This document shows, one piece after another, positions 30,531 to 44,285 of a stretch of DNA of 64,000 nt (its first letter is position 1; every line of letters begins with the position of its first letter). Source of the stretch: Ottelia alismoides. Taxonomy: Eukaryota > Streptophyta > Magnoliopsida > Alismatales > Hydrocharitaceae. Both the position numbers and the translations under genes were made by a program. The notes beneath the pieces were generated by a model that saw nothing but the letters and a program-made list of their open reading frames with translations, made no database searches and was not told the DNA's origin. The stretch covers positions 1 to 64,000 of the forward strand of contig JAZKJV010003378.1 in assembly GCA_037367405.1 (NCBI GenBank), read 5' to 3'.

Positions 30531-32942
30531 TTACATCGTCAGAATAGCTTCAAATGGTTCAGCTTCCCTAGTACTCTAGACCATGTGAGGCTCCCTATCT
30601 TAGTCTATTAGCTTTGTAATTAGATCCTTAGTGTATTTGTATTTTTTTTTATTTCGTTTGATTTCATCCTGATTATTTAATCCAAAAAAATAAAAAATGA
30701 TGGAGCTTAGAGATATGGCCTCCGTTTACCTTCTTTAACTCATGTTCCGACCACATGATCACCCCACTTCGCTCCTCTTTGCTGCTACGCACTCTAGATC
30801 ACTTCCTTCATCCTGATCTTGCATAGATCGGGCCAATCATCTCTGTCCCCGCCCTTCACTGGAGACAATCATCATTCCACCTCACTCCCCTCTTATTCCA
30901 CTAATAAATTGGTCGAGAAGGTTTTCTCTCAAGCTACAAAGTTTTTTGTGCCGATGTCAGCTCCATTGAGCCCCATTGAGGGGACATTGACTCTGGTACA
31001 TCACTTTTGGGTGACCAAACAAGAATGAGCTCCAGACCTTTTGTCAGTGAGGTTTGGAACCTATTGAAGCCTCCATCTGACGTGGAATTCCTCTAGTGAC
31101 CTATTGTGCCATCGTCGGGTTTGAGAAGTGGTCGAAGATGCGAAGGAGGATGAATCGAAGGAACTCCAATCATCAATTCTTCTTAGTTCTTTGTGAGGTG
31201 CTCGCAGGCATTGGATCAAGAACATGCTCTAGTTCTGACAAGGTCCATTGGATCATGAGCGACTGCAACCATCAAATTGAGCTTTGATTTTATCTGGACT
31301 GTAGATCATCGAAGGGGTACCGCCTAATCCTGATCGTGGATTATTTAAATGAGGCACTCTTAGTCATTGGATCCTCGCGTTGAGGGTAAATTGCCACTAA
31401 ACCCTCATGCCTTTCGTATTTTATTTTTAGTTTTAAGTATTAAATGGCATGTAATATGTTTTGAATATTTGCACCTGAACCCTCTAGCTTTTAGGTATTT
31501 GCACTTGGGACAAGTGCCATGTCACCTCACATAGTCTCCCACATGAGGTGCTTATTTTAGACAATTTACGGGGTGTATCCCATATTTTATGGACTTGTTA
31601 GGAAAAGCATGGAAGTTTTTGATTAAGTACATCAAGGTTCTTGACAAGCGCTTGTTAAATAAGATTTTAATTGGATAAATTGCATGTTTGGTCATGTTTT
31701 AGATTTATTTGTTACTTAATGCGTGCAAACTTTGATTTAATTGCAAAATGGCCCTTGCCAGTGCGAATGAAATGTGTTATTAACGGATAAATTCCTTGCT
31801 TGCACACTAGACTTATTTTAAATATTGGGAAATGCATGCAAAAATTTTGAAAATTACACTTAGGTCATTGTGTTTTATATTGTACATTGCTTGTTGACTT
31901 TTAATGTTTTAATTATCTCCCTAAGCCCAAAAATTGTAGGCAAAATAGGTTAAGTACCTGGAATCACATTCTACCATGTATATTTTTATTAGGATATTGT
32001 CACATATTTTCTATTTATAAAAATACAAAAACATGCTCATTTTCCCTATTTTGACTTAAATTTTCATAAAAAAAATAAAATATTTATCCAAAAAATCCGA
32101 AAAAATGTATATTATCTAGCTTTTATTTTATTTTATCACATATCCGAAAATCCCTAAAACTACAAAATTTAAAATACAAAAATCACAAAACCTTAAAAAT
32201 CCTATAAAATTAGCAAATATATATAAAAAAATAAAAAAATATGTCTTTCTATTTGTGAATTCTCTTTATTATATATAGTGTATATTGAAAATTAGTTTTG
32301 GAAAAATTTTAGACTTATATGTATCTATTAAATCCAAAATAAAGTCACAGATTTTATATATGCACTGTTTTGGTATATTTTCAACTTTAAAAATTTTATA
32401 AAATTTTGAAAAATTATCCATAAATTATCAAAATAGAGAAAAATAAAAAAAACATAAAAATATTTTGTTTTTTATATTTTGAATATATTTTGACTTATTT
32501 AAAAATCCAAATAACTATATTATCCATATTATATATATTACTTATATAAGATATAATATCGATTATTATGTATTATTATATATGTTATTTTAGAAATCAA
32601 ATATATATATATATATATAATTTACAAAAAGAAAATATAAAATTAAACTTTAAAAATAAAAATATATTATAAATTAAAAAGCCACAAAAAGTAAATATAA
32701 TTAAAAACTGACATAAAAACAAGTAAAATTAAAATTTTTAAAAAGTAATTATTAATATTAGTAGTTATAATTAGTAATAATTCACTACCCTCAGTTTTGC
32801 CTCCCAGTGTTCGACAACCTCTACTTACTTACACCTATACACATATTTATGTAGAGTATATAAATGTTGACCTAGGCATACTTGATTGATTTATCTACTC
32901 GTGGGTTAATTGTTGCTTGTCTGATGATTGGTCACCACAACG
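30531..32942 (+). repeat. Probable very old Athila-like LTR
   Basis: No gene. The order of sequence types is that of the Athila LTRs: GC-richer part to about 31380, then GGGTAAATTGCCACTAAACC and TTTGCAC motifs, then a long AT-rich part with AAAAATCCGAAAAAA runs and (AT)n near 32600, then GTGTTCGACAACCTC (compare GTGTTCGACCCAGG in Athila-1) close to the end. Boundaries are approximate; the left edge is not resolved. Confidence 0.45.
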
Positions 32943-34239
32943 ATTAGTGTTCTAGCATTGTTAGGGACACTAGATCGGTCCTTTCAGGCAAACAGATATG
33001 AAGAGACTGAGAAATTAACTGATGAAGGGAGTATCAAAGGGTCTAGATGGGCCCACAAATTATTTTTGAAAAGTTTGGCAGCTTTTTTTATTTTTCCAAC
33101 AGCTCTTTCGTGTCATTAGATAGCATAATGTCCGGTGAATGTTTGTTAGCAAACCGAAGAGGCTCGTAGGGGTTTACGATTTCCAAATCCCTAGACTGAA
33201 GGTTTTCATTCGAGGTCAAGCTACTAGGCGATGTATGCCCAGATGATCAGTCAAAAAGAGAACTACAAAGATTTATTATTAAAGCTCTCACCTTAGTCCC
33301 AAGACGATTGTTTTGGATACTGATTTTGGTGTCCCTTTCATTTGAACTTTGAGACTCGATGAGAAATTTGAAGGGAAGCGTGGGAATATGGATTCAACCG
33401 CACGATCACGGCCCCCCAAGTGGTGGAAGTGACAAACCTACCGTCATCCATTAAAGGAGAAATTTTAGCAGTCTGAATGGCAATCGACTTGAAGAATTTG
33501 TCGAAGGGCCTCGATTTAGTTTTAGGATGTCGTTCCCTTATTTTCTCCACCCGTTTAGATTTCATTGGTGAGGAGGCATCTCCGAGTAATTTGAATTCAA
33601 TCGATTTTCAACTAGTATAATATAATCTTTCAGTGTGGTGTTTAAAAGCCATAGCTAATGAAGGTGCAATCAAGGAGAGATCACACTAAGCCATCAGCCA
33701 AAAATCTGAAAACCTAAAGGGAAAACTCACTCAGTAGTCTCTACAAGATTGATACAGAACACAAGATCAAGAACTTTAAAAAAAGAGCTTAGCACTTTTA
33801 ACCAAAAATATGAAAGCTATTAGACTAAATAGTCTGATTTTTGGGCCATAACCCCTCATTGTTTGAACTCACTTTACTTGTACATGTGATTGATTATTTC
33901 TCTCGCACTGTCGCGTTGATTCATAATGATGAGAATCCTTATCCCTATGGGTATTTTAGTGATGCATGGACCATAAGCTATTTATTGGGAGTATGTAACA
34001 AGAATTATCCATCGATCCAACCAACACTAATGACTTCCCATCGATGCATTGGATTTCCCCAAGTACCATTCCCATTGATCGTTTGATTTGTGTTCCATAC
34101 CCCCACTCTAATGCTTACTATTCAGAGAAATAGGCAAACAACGTATTTGATTTGATTCATAGGAACATAGGCGAATGTGTGTATTCATGGGTATGAGTAT
34201 AAATTCTATGTATATCCATGTTATCACTTGATAAGCTAC
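32943..34239. other. Unassigned flank between the old LTR and copia-1
   Basis: 1.3 kb. GCATTGTTAGGGACAC near 32957 looks like a decayed tRNA-Asp PBS, so the first part may be the leader of the old Athila-like element. Only short open frames occur (for example 32928-33119 on + and 33338-33565 on -), none recognisable. I see no gene. Confidence 0.4.
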
Positions 34240-36534
34240 ATAATAGCTGGGAGCGAAGGGAGGTTTTTATGCCCTGCGCATCACGAAAATGTGTAGATCA
34301 AATCATATTCGATCAAAACAAAAGGATTTGTCATGCACAGCTGAGTTTTAAATTTAAAAAATATATATGAAACCACATGGATTGGGAATGATTCCCAATC
34401 CATTTCATCAATACACACGAGTAAAGAATTACCTCTTGACGTGCATTGGTGATCCTCTAGTCTCTAAAGAAAGAGACCTCATGTCTAAGTACGATCTGAT
34501 CGAGACAACACTTGTGAGTTCGAGGATAAATCACTTAGCTCTCGTAATCCAGAGAAATGAGACAACTTCCTCGTCAGCCTTTGGGTAGGGGGACGGCCAC
34601 AATCTGGGAGAGAGAGAGAGAGAGATGTCCAGGGAGAGAGAGAGACTTGTTACTTAATTGTTGTATCTTTAAGAGCAAGTCATGCCTCTCCTTTTATACA
34701 GATTTGGATCGTGAGAATTGCAATCCTCATAGATCAATGGTTATGAATGAATAAGCTCAAAATAACTTTTAGGATTGAGAGAGCTCTCAACAACTTTTAT
34801 GACTAGATTTAATAATTAATTATTATTCAAATAGTCCTTAAAATAAATAAATAAATAGTTTGATAATTAAAATAGAGAGAAAATGCTCTCCAAAATTTGG
34901 GGTGGATGTCCACCATGACGGGGCCACCATAAACGTCCATTCCAAATTAGGAAAGGATTTTCTTTTCCTTTTAATTAAAGTGGATTTTTACTCCAACTAA
35001 TTATTCATGTATTTATTTAAATAATTTGTAACATTTACAAATTATATCATTGATAAATATGAATCATATTCATTGGTCCAAAACTAAATGTAAATTCAAT
35101 TTACATTTACATTGGAATGTGAATCCAATTCATATCCATAATTTAATATATGATTCCTATTCACAAATAAGTCTCCAAATAATAATGTGGATCATATCCA
35201 CACTATTCTATAAAATTGTTATGGGTATCACTATCCACATTAATTTATCCTGAATAATTAAATCCAATTCAACTATCCCAATTTCTCTCTTGTCATATTA
35301 ATTGGAATTTGTTTCTATCGGAACGATCCATGAACTCTTTCATGTATAGTGTGCCTTCTCTGCAGATACTTGGAGATAGGATCAGGGTAATTGTATTACC
35401 TTTGTATAATGACTTGGATTTTGAGATCTAATCCCATATCCATATCTAAATGACCTAAGTATTGTCTGGTCATATTTGACAAAAAAATTTATCTTCTCAT
35501 TGCATCTAAATCCAATTTAGAATAATGTCCAACATTTGGACTAAGATAGAATAATTAATTCATTGAACAGAGTCACTAAAATTCAAACACGTTGCATCAC
35601 TCCCTTGGAATATAAGTGTCATGGTATACAATTAATTTAAGATCACATCACCCTCAAGTATTCCTAATACTCATACATCATGCATACTCGAAGATCATGA
35701 TTGAATCTGAAGTTTTGATCATATTTGAATTGTCTTCTTTAGAACTTTATCATTAAGTTTCTCATTTGATCATTGGGAGTTGGTATAGAACATATGCTTT
35801 CCAAAAGCATAAATCATACCCACAAATTATGTCATGTTTCTAAAACAAGATGACCATAGATGGAATTTGGTTTATCCTAATATCTCATGAGTGAGCTCAT
35901 GTCTTTTGGTTCAGTAGTGAACCTATATGATCCCTTTGAGAGATTGTATCACTCATGTGCCTTTATACGTACACTAGTTCTCTGGTGTATAGACCTTGAT
36001 TAGGTCATAAACCTAATGGTCTGTCAAATGTACATGTTCAGACATATAGTGATACATTTGTCTCTAGTTAGAGGATGTGTGCCTATATCATGACAGCATA
36101 TAACATAGGAATTTGGTATCTCGATATCACTAAGTCAATTCTTTGACTCAACTCATCCAACGCCTCTGAATCTCTATTCCTATGTAGAGGACCTATATTA
36201 AGAGATCGATTGACTGTCAGTCTTTGGAATAAGGATTTCCATCTCCTTCTTGGGCTAGAGATCCTTTATTGATAATCATTTGACGTGCGATTGAGTCCTC
36301 AATCTAATTCTTTAGACATTCAATTAAGCACCAACCTCTATGATCCAACAATTAAATCTACAGTTGTATGGTCTCAAGATGACCAAGGTACATAACTCTG
36401 TTTGTATAGAGGGACCCAATAGGTGCATGTATATAAACTCAGAAAGGGAGTGAACAACCAATAACTTTTATTAATAATTAATTTACAATAACATTATTGT
36501 AGAAATAGCTCGACAGGGGTTCGCAAGTCTAAAA
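34240..36534 (-). repeat. 3' LTR of copia-1 (outer edge approximate)
   Basis: The inner edge is set by a purine tract on the minus strand (AGTGGGAGAT at about 36535-36544) directly after the RNase H end, typical of copia elements. A minus-strand TATA box lies at 34687-34702 (CTGTATAAAAGGAGAGGC), followed by pyrimidine-rich leader; (GA)n on + at 34610-34650. The LTR start should be TGTTAG and reads TTTTTAG. The outer end near 34240 is a guess from layout. Confidence 0.5.
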
Positions 36535-36539
36535 ATCTC

Positions 36540-38370
36540 CCACTAGCACTCAGAACCATTCAGGTACAATCTTTAAACCCATAATCATTACATGCCAGTC
36601 CAAAACCTTTTGGGGCAAAAGTTTGATAAGGAGATCAGCAATGTTATTGGCAGAGACAACCTTGGTGATTATGATGTCAACATGTTTCTGTATATCCTGG
36701 ATGATGTGATATTTCCTCTCCATGTGTTTGCTCTTTTTATGCCACATGGGTTCATTTGCTTGAGTAATGGCTCTCGTGTAATCGCAGAGTAATAGGATGG
36801 GAGTCTCTGAGGAAACTACGCTCACTTCCAAGATGAACTTGTGCAATCACATCGCCTCTTTTCCAGCATATGATGCAGTAATGTACTCAGCTTCAATTGT
36901 TGAATCAGTTGTGGTATCTTGCTTCTTCCTTCTCCAGCTCACAACACTATCATTCAGTATGAAGAACCCTAAAGTTGACTTTTGGTCATCAATGTCAATA
37001 TGGAAATTTGAGTCTGTGTATCCTAATATCTAGATATCACTATCTCCATAGACCAAGTTGTAATCTTCCATCTTTCTTAGATACTTGAAAAAGCTCTTCA
37101 CTGCACTCCAGCATTGTTCTCCATATAAGGATTGATAATGGCTTACCACTCCCAATACACGGCAGATATCTGGTCTTGTACACATCATGGCATACATTAA
37201 GCTTCCTACAGCTGCTGCGTAAGGACATCCAGCCATGACTTTTTTTCCTCAACAGTTTAAGGAGACATCCCTTTAGATAGGTGAATACCATATCTTAAGG
37301 GAAGGTAGACTTTCTTGGAGTTATCCATATCAATTCTCTCCAAGATCTTCTTGTTGTACCCATGTTGTGATAGTTCCAAAATCCTCTTTCCTCGATTTTC
37401 AAACAGTTTTAGTCCTAAGATGCAAGAGGCTTATCCAAGATCTTTCATCTCTCAAAGTTGTGGGACAACCAGATCTTAATACTAGTCATCATCCATGTAT
37501 CATTCCCAATGATAAGGATGTTGTCTACATAAAGCATGATGAATACAATGTCATTCACACTAATCTTCTTGTACACACAACATTCATCTAGATTCTGAAC
37601 GAAATCATAACTCTTTATGTTTTCATCAAATCTGATGTTCCAGCTACGTGAAGCTTGTTTGAGCCCATAGATAGAATTTTTCAGCGTGCACACTTTGTCT
37701 TCCTCATTTATGAAGTTTTGTGGAAGCTCCATGTAGATATCCTCCTTGAATTATCTGTTAAGGAATGCAGTCTTGATGTCCATCTGTCAGATATCGTAGT
37801 CAAGACATGTAGCTATAGCTATAAGTAACCTGATGAACATAAGCATTGTCAGAGGGGAGAATGTCTCAATATAGTCGATGCCTTCTCTCAAGGTATAGCC
37901 ATTGGCCATGAGTAGTGCCTTGAAGGTCTCTATCTTCCCATCAGATCCCCTTTTTTCTCTTGAAGATCCATTTACACCCAATGGATTTTACTTCGTTAGG
38001 TGGATCCTCTAGAGATCATACACCATTCTTGCGCATGGAGTTTATTTCGGACTTCATATCTAGCATCCATCTGTCCATATCACGATCTATGAGTGCTTCA
38101 TCATATGAAGTTGGATCACTGTCAGATTCTTTTTGACACATGGAATCCATGCCTTTTAATTCGTCTAACCACCCTCAAACTCTTTCGAAGAGGTATGTGT
38201 GTTTTATCTTCAATTAACTCTTCAGTTTCTATCCTAAGAATCTCATTATCCTCTGAGGATTCAATGAGCTCCTTCTCTTCATTCTTGCCTTGACTTTTAA
38301 GGAAGTCATCCTCTAAGAACTTTACATCCCTAGAGATGAAAACCTTAAAGCAGATCAATTCCTTTTTCAT
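36540..38370 (-). pseudogene. Ty1/copia pol remnant (copia-1): RT and RNase H
   Basis: Minus-strand fragments in order from 38370 down: the integrase-RT linker with VFISRDVKFLEDDF; RT start with DYIETFSPL; an RT core with KNSIYGLKQASRSWN and LYVDNILIIGND, where the second catalytic Asp of YVDD is Asn; AAAVGSLMYAMMCTRPDI; YLRKMEDYNLVYG; and an RNase H tail with HIIQDIQKHVDIIITKV and NNIADLLIKLLPQKV. Reading frames change several times, and gag, protease and integrase are missing at 38370. It would have made the copia reverse transcriptase; clearly dead. Confidence 0.9.
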
Positions 38371-39220
38371 TTCATACTTTAATCATAGAATATATTGTTA
38401 ACATATAAACTTATATTTATATGCCAATGTATTAAGGGTTTAGTCTAATCAGAGAGCTTTCTTAAATGTTTTACTTTACAAATAGACCAAGTTAATAAGA
38501 GAGCATTTAGATGTTGTAGTAAGGAGAACAGAGGTCACATACACAAATGCTTAGATCATGCTTTTAGATAAAAGAATTTCACATATTTGAGTTTGACTAT
38601 AAGAGAAATCTTTTAATATATATACTACAAAAGGGACCAGATGTTTCATACAACAAAGATGATCAAACAGACATCATATACTGACAAATTGGATGTCAAT
38701 ACATAAAGGGTTGAAAGCCCGATAACTAATACAAGTACTAAACTTCCATATCATTATTGCATATACTTGATACAGTATAAGAAACTTAATAGAAAACTTA
38801 ATCTACATCAAGCAACTCAAGTATACGGTTAGAGTTGTCCACATGTAAACAACTTGTGACATGGTTGGGATGCCCATGTAAGCAATCCAATTATAATAGA
38901 AGATCAGGGTTCAGTTAGGTTGAAAGTCCAAGTCGGGAAGACTCTAATTGTGGTTTTTACTTGTTCAGGTTTCCACGTGAAATCATTGTGTCACTTGTGG
39001 GTTGCTTGTTTATTTGTTATCTTGTGATTGATAAGTGATACATAACATCTTTCTCATATATTTATCATTGCAATGATCCACAAGTGCATCACAATCCATT
39101 ATAAATCAACATTTAATATCATAACTTTGTTCATGTGAAGGACATACACTCCAACACATATTGGCAACTTGAGAGGATCACGTATGGAAGGGGGCTCAGT
39201 GACTCGTCCATCATTATTCA
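38371..39220. other. Unassigned AT-rich stretch between two copia remnants
   Basis: 850 bp, no gene or recognised repeat. It separates the truncated copia-1 pol from the outer end of copia-2. Confidence 0.5.
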
Positions 39221-39361
39221 TGTTGGGAAAAATGAGAAACTTATTTTATTCCTTGAGCCCTAGGCTCTCTTATATAGGGAGAGATCTATGGGCAAATTAC
39301 ATAAAGTAGATAGAGGGGAAAATAGACAAAAAGATACATAAATATGAAATATATTTCAATA
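39221..39361 (-). repeat. Short 3' LTR of copia-2
   Basis: On the minus strand a purine tract TTGAGGGGGAG (complement of about 39362-39373) is followed by TATTGAAATATATTTC and about 140 bp later by CCCAACA (complement of TGTTGGG at 39221). This fits a short copia LTR with one mutated start base (TGTTG to TATTG). The partner LTR is not in the window. Confidence 0.65.
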
Positions 39362-39374
39362 CTCCCCCTCAAGA

Positions 39375-40959
39375 TGGAACATAGATATCTATCATGCTCA
39401 GCTTGGATTAACACTTTTGGAAGGACCCTCTAAGTAAGGATTTGGTGAAAATGTCTGTCGTTTGGTCCCCTGAGCTGACATGGGATGTATAAATGAAGCC
39501 CTTATGGATCATGTCATGTATATAATGGCAATCAACCTCAATGTGCTTTTTCCTCTCATGGAATGTAGGATTATTAGAAATGAATAATGTAGTTGTCACA
39601 TTCCACCGACATGGGTAGAGGAACATCTATATGTAGATCTGTTAGGACTGCTCGAACCCACATCACTTTTGTACATGCATGTGCCATAGATCTACACTCA
39701 AATTTAGCACTAGATCTAGCAGCAGTAGTTTGCTTCTTACTTTTCCACGAGACAAGTGAATCTCCAATAAATATAGCAAATCCTGATGTGGACTTCCTGT
39801 CCTTGGGGCACCCTTCATAGTCTGTATCTGTGCATGCTGAGATAGTGATAGTGTCACCCTTTTTAAATAGTAGCCCTGCACCTGGAGATGATCTAAGATA
39901 CCTTAGTATCATCTATATAGCATCCCTATGTACCTGATGAGGTTGTTCTATGAACTGGCTCACCTGACTGACTGCAAATGAAATATCGGGTCTGGTAGTG
40001 GTAACATAAAGAAGCTTTCCCACCAGCTCCTTGTATCTTCTCATGTCAACCTCATCAGTATCATCATCATAGAGCTTCATGCTTGGATCCATAGGTGTAG
40101 TAGTAGGTCGATATCCAAGCATACCTGTGTCACTTAGCAAGTCAGTGACATATTTTCTCTGAGTCGTCACAAGCCCTTGTTGATTTCTGGCAAACTTCAA
40201 TCCCAGAAAGTATCTAAGAGCTCCTAGATCTTTGGTAACAAATTCACAACCCAGAAATTCTTTCGCCCTCTTTATTCCCTACATATCATCTCATGTAATA
40301 AGTATATCATCAACATACATCATAATAGCAGCCATACCTCTGGAGGTTCTCTGTACAAAAAGAGAGTGATCTGCATTCGATAGTTTGAACCTCTACTTCT
40401 CAAACAAATCTGAGAGCTTCTAGAACCAAGCTCTCGAGCAATGCTTAAGGTCGTGAATTGCCTTATCAAGTCTACACACCTATGAACACTCCCCCTCAAT
40501 AGCAAGCCCCGAAGGTTGTTGCATGAAGACTTACTCCTGAAGATCACCATACCAAAAGGCATTCTTGACATCCGACTGAAACAGGGGCCAATCCCGAACC
40601 ACGATAACAGATAAAAGAATATTTAAGTTAGAATGATGAGAAATTGGAGAGAATGTGTCAATATAATCCACCCCGTATGTCTGAATAAACCCACGGGCCA
40701 CTTGAGCCTTGTACCTATCAATTCTACCATCTGCATTTTGCTTCACTGTAAATACCCATTTGTAACATACTATAGACGCTCCAGTGGGGGTTGGGATAAG
40801 GCTCCAAGTACCTTACGACCGAAGGGCAACCATATGTTCTTCCATAGCTAATCACCACTGACTGTCCTTTAAAGCCTCCTGATAATTCCGTGGAATATTC
40901 ACGTCAGACAATGCAACTGCAAATTTCCTGAATTCCCCAGTCAAGTGATCAAAGAAGAC
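39375..40959 (-). pseudogene. Ty1/copia pol remnant (copia-2): RT and RNase H
   Basis: Minus strand, in order: RYKAQVARGFIQTYGVDYID and DVKNAFWYGDLQE (40531-40746), an intact catalytic YVDD (40306-40317), KYVTDLLSDTGMLGYRPTTT and LVGKLLYVTTTRPDISFAVS (39913-40200), then RNase H with DRKSTSGFAIFIGDSLVSWK (39574-39912) and a tail with TFHERKKHIEVDCHYIHD and TDIFTKSLL (39408-39626). Several frameshifts. The 5' part of the element is missing because Athila-2 inserted at 40960 and its far side was lost. Confidence 0.9.
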
Positions 40960-42008
40960 TGATGAATCTATGATTCTCATTCTTTATTCTTGTATTTTAG
41001 CTCTTTATTTTAGCAAAACCATCTATAAATACCTCTAAATACAATAACTTAACTTTGTGCATGCCTTTGTTAATATTTCATAATTAACCCCTATTTGCCA
41101 AAAAAATAAAAGAATAAAGGAAAAAGAAAAAGAAGAGTGTATTTAGAATAAATATATGGTGACCCAAACTCCAAGAGAAGGTCAAATTTTGACCTTATCG
41201 CAAAGAAAATAAGTAGAGAGAGATAAGGGTACACCATGTATTGTACATATCACCTATACTTGTACAAATATTTAGTTATTTATTTTTACAAAATATAAAT
41301 AGTTTGTTATTTTTCAATACATGTATATAGCCCTAATAAGAATTTAAAAATAAAATAAAAATTAGAAAAACAAAATAAAAATAAAAATAAAATCCAACAT
41401 CTCCCTATACAAAAGACACATGTATATAACACAGTACCTATTTATTTTACAACCTTAATTAAATTATAAAAATAAAACAACAATTATTTTATACTCCTAA
41501 AATAATTGTGTAAATAAATAAAATATAAAATAAAAAGATTTTTTGTCAAAAAAATAAAATAAAAATATTTGTACATAAGACACAGGTATAATATACATGT
41601 ACATAACACATTATATTCTATATACCTTATTTTATTTTTCATAAAAAAATTAAAAAATCACAAAAAAATATCTTTTAAAATAATAAATGTTTTTATTTAT
41701 ACACTTTTATTTTAAAATCATTTACTATTTTGTATTTAATTTCCTTTTATTTTTGTAAATGCAGATCTCTGATTGGGCCACGTAGTATTGTGGACCTTGG
41801 TCAATGTCTCCACCTAGCCGAGTCGGGTCTGCATCACGTCGTCAAATCTTCTTATCAGATTTTCCCGATCACACCCGACCTCCTTTTGCCTCGATTCCAC
41901 TACCTGACTGTGCTCCTAGGATCCGTGATCTCGCAGATCCCTAGGCATAGCCGTATCTACCTAGGGTTCCACATTCTGCTCCGATCTTCCTGGACCCTTG
42001 GGTGTCCC

Positions 42009-42016
42009 TATAAATA
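42009..42016 (+). promoter_or_regulatory. TATA box, 5' LTR of Athila-2
   Basis: TATAAATA followed by TGCTCTTC and, downstream, pyrimidine-rich sequence. The same motif is kept in the 3' LTR at 55608-55615. Confidence 0.65.
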
Positions 42017-44285
42017 TGCTCTTCGGGCTCCTGAGCTCCTCAGCTCATTCCTCGCGCCACTCTCCTCCCTTGACCACCCTCAGCATCGTGACAGGAGCTT
42101 GTAGGTGTCCTTAGGAGGTAGCATCAGTGATCGGGTAAGCATGCTCAGCTCGTGGGTGGACATCTCCGCCGCATCTAGCCTCCCAGCCTTTCGTAGCTAG
42201 GTAGATGCCATAACCCTGCCATCCATCTCTGCCTTACATTGTTGAGCTCTTCAGAAGCCTCAGGTATCCTTCATTTCATCCCCATTTCCACGTTCTCTTG
42301 GATTTCTTCTTTCATTACCGTTGCATTTCTTCACCTCCGACCGACGTCGAAGCCCTATCACGTACACCTATCCGCACAGATCGACCTCACGACTCACTGT
42401 CATCCTTCCTACGCGTCCTTTCCCCTTAGGCTCATTCATCAGAATGATATTAAGGTCATATCTCCTTCCCCCATATCCGCCGGAGATCGAACCCATTCCC
42501 CCATCGCTTCTTTTTGCTTTCCCATGCAATAACCTGACTGAAGCATCGCCCTTGAGTCGCTCTACCCTCTACAGGTACTGGTTTGTGCTAGGAGACCTGT
42601 TTGATACCCCAGTTGCTCCACCGGAGCAGCTCCAGGAGGAGCTTCACCGCAACGCCAAACCAACCGTCCTCCCTTCCATCGGAGAAGCTCACTCAAAGCG
42701 GAGTGCTCTCACGACCGTGCTAGACTTCTCAGAGACTTCATCGGAGTGACGGAGCACTCTCCACGCTCAGGCAGAGGTCATCAGACCCGAGTTCGTCCAG
42801 GACCCTCTCCTGCCATCCGATATGGAGCCATTAGCCCAGATTTGATCTAGGCCACCAGATTGCATCTTATTTTGACACTTGGATCAAGTCTGGGCCCCCA
42901 TTTGCACCGCCCGACTAACACGGCCTGTAGGCCGTTGGATCAGACACTGTGTCAGATCTACTACCCATCTACGCCACCAACTCGACCATCAAATCAGCTT
43001 TGTAGGCGAATCTGATACGCACGCTCACCTACGATCAGAGCCGTCAGATCCACTTAGAGCGGCCATCATGGTTGTACATCAGAGACCCTCCACGTGCGTG
43101 CCACGTGCCCCCGACTTTGGTATATTTTGCTTTTGCCCTATATGTTGTCTTATTTAGCTATTAGTCTAGTAAATAAAATGTTTAGTTAAAAACATTTGCA
43201 GATTAGACCCTCTAGTTTTCGTATTTGCATTTCAGTCCAATCGAGTTTGAGTCGCGTGTGTCCCTACGTGCTTGCTGGGTTAATTGTAATATTTATCTTG
43301 AACTTTTATGATGTTATGAATTGAATGAAATGTTTTAATAATTTCACTTATACCCCTGTGAGCCAAGATCACGTGATTTGCATGTTTTGAGTGGATTGTT
43401 TGCATCTTTGGCCTTGTAACTTTAATATTTGTTATCTACTTGGTCCTAAAAGTTTAAATATTTATGTTTGAGTCCCTGTGAACTATTTTAATTTACATGA
43501 CTTTTGTTTGATGAAATAAATATCACATTGATCTCAAAAATTATCTAAAAATGACCTATAACTCCTACAAGTGTGTTTTATTTATGATAACTTTTTGTGT
43601 GTTGATTTTATTTTATTTTCAAATATTAAAAATTCAAAAACAACTAAAAAGTGACATGTTTGTGTTAATAAAATTATAAAAATTCAAAAAATATTTTAAA
43701 AATTCCACAAAATTTTCTATAGGTGTATTTTGTTGTTTTTACTTCCAGTATCGATTTTGTTTGAAAATACCTCTTAAAACCTCTAAAAATACAAAATGCC
43801 CAAAAACTTATAAAAAATCTATAAATCAAAAAAATCCAAAAAATGTGCTTTCAGTTTTTATTTGTAGTTTTTTACTTATATTTTATAATAAAAATATCAC
43901 CCCAGGAATTTTGGGCATCCCAAATATTTTTAATTTGGTAATTGTTCCTGGTTGTGTCATGTTTTGTATTTTGATCACTGTTTGATTTTAAAAATTCACA
44001 AAAATATTTGAAAATTCTCTAAAATTCACCAAAAACATTTTAAAACTTTTAAAATCCAAAAATGCTTTTATTATAATTTTCTGAGAATTTTTTGTTATTT
44101 TGAAAAATCCAAAAAGAGTGTTGTGTGTGTGTGTGTGTTTTCATCCTTTGTGCTTGTTTTTATTTTATTGAAAATTAAAATTTTGAAAAATTAAAAACCA
44201 CCCAAAAATATGTGCTTTCTCGAAATCTGACTACTTAGTTTTTCAATCGTGCTACTTGTGTTCGACCCTGGTCTTCGACCCTGGT

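Noticed and set aside
42321..42749. 142-codon frame in the Athila-2 5' LTR
   Set aside because: Not preserved in the 3' LTR copy (55860-56360); no domain; low-complexity composition.
44260..44285. 13-bp duplication CTTCGACCCTGGT as a functional repeat
   Set aside because: Seen only in this one LTR; most likely replication slippage.
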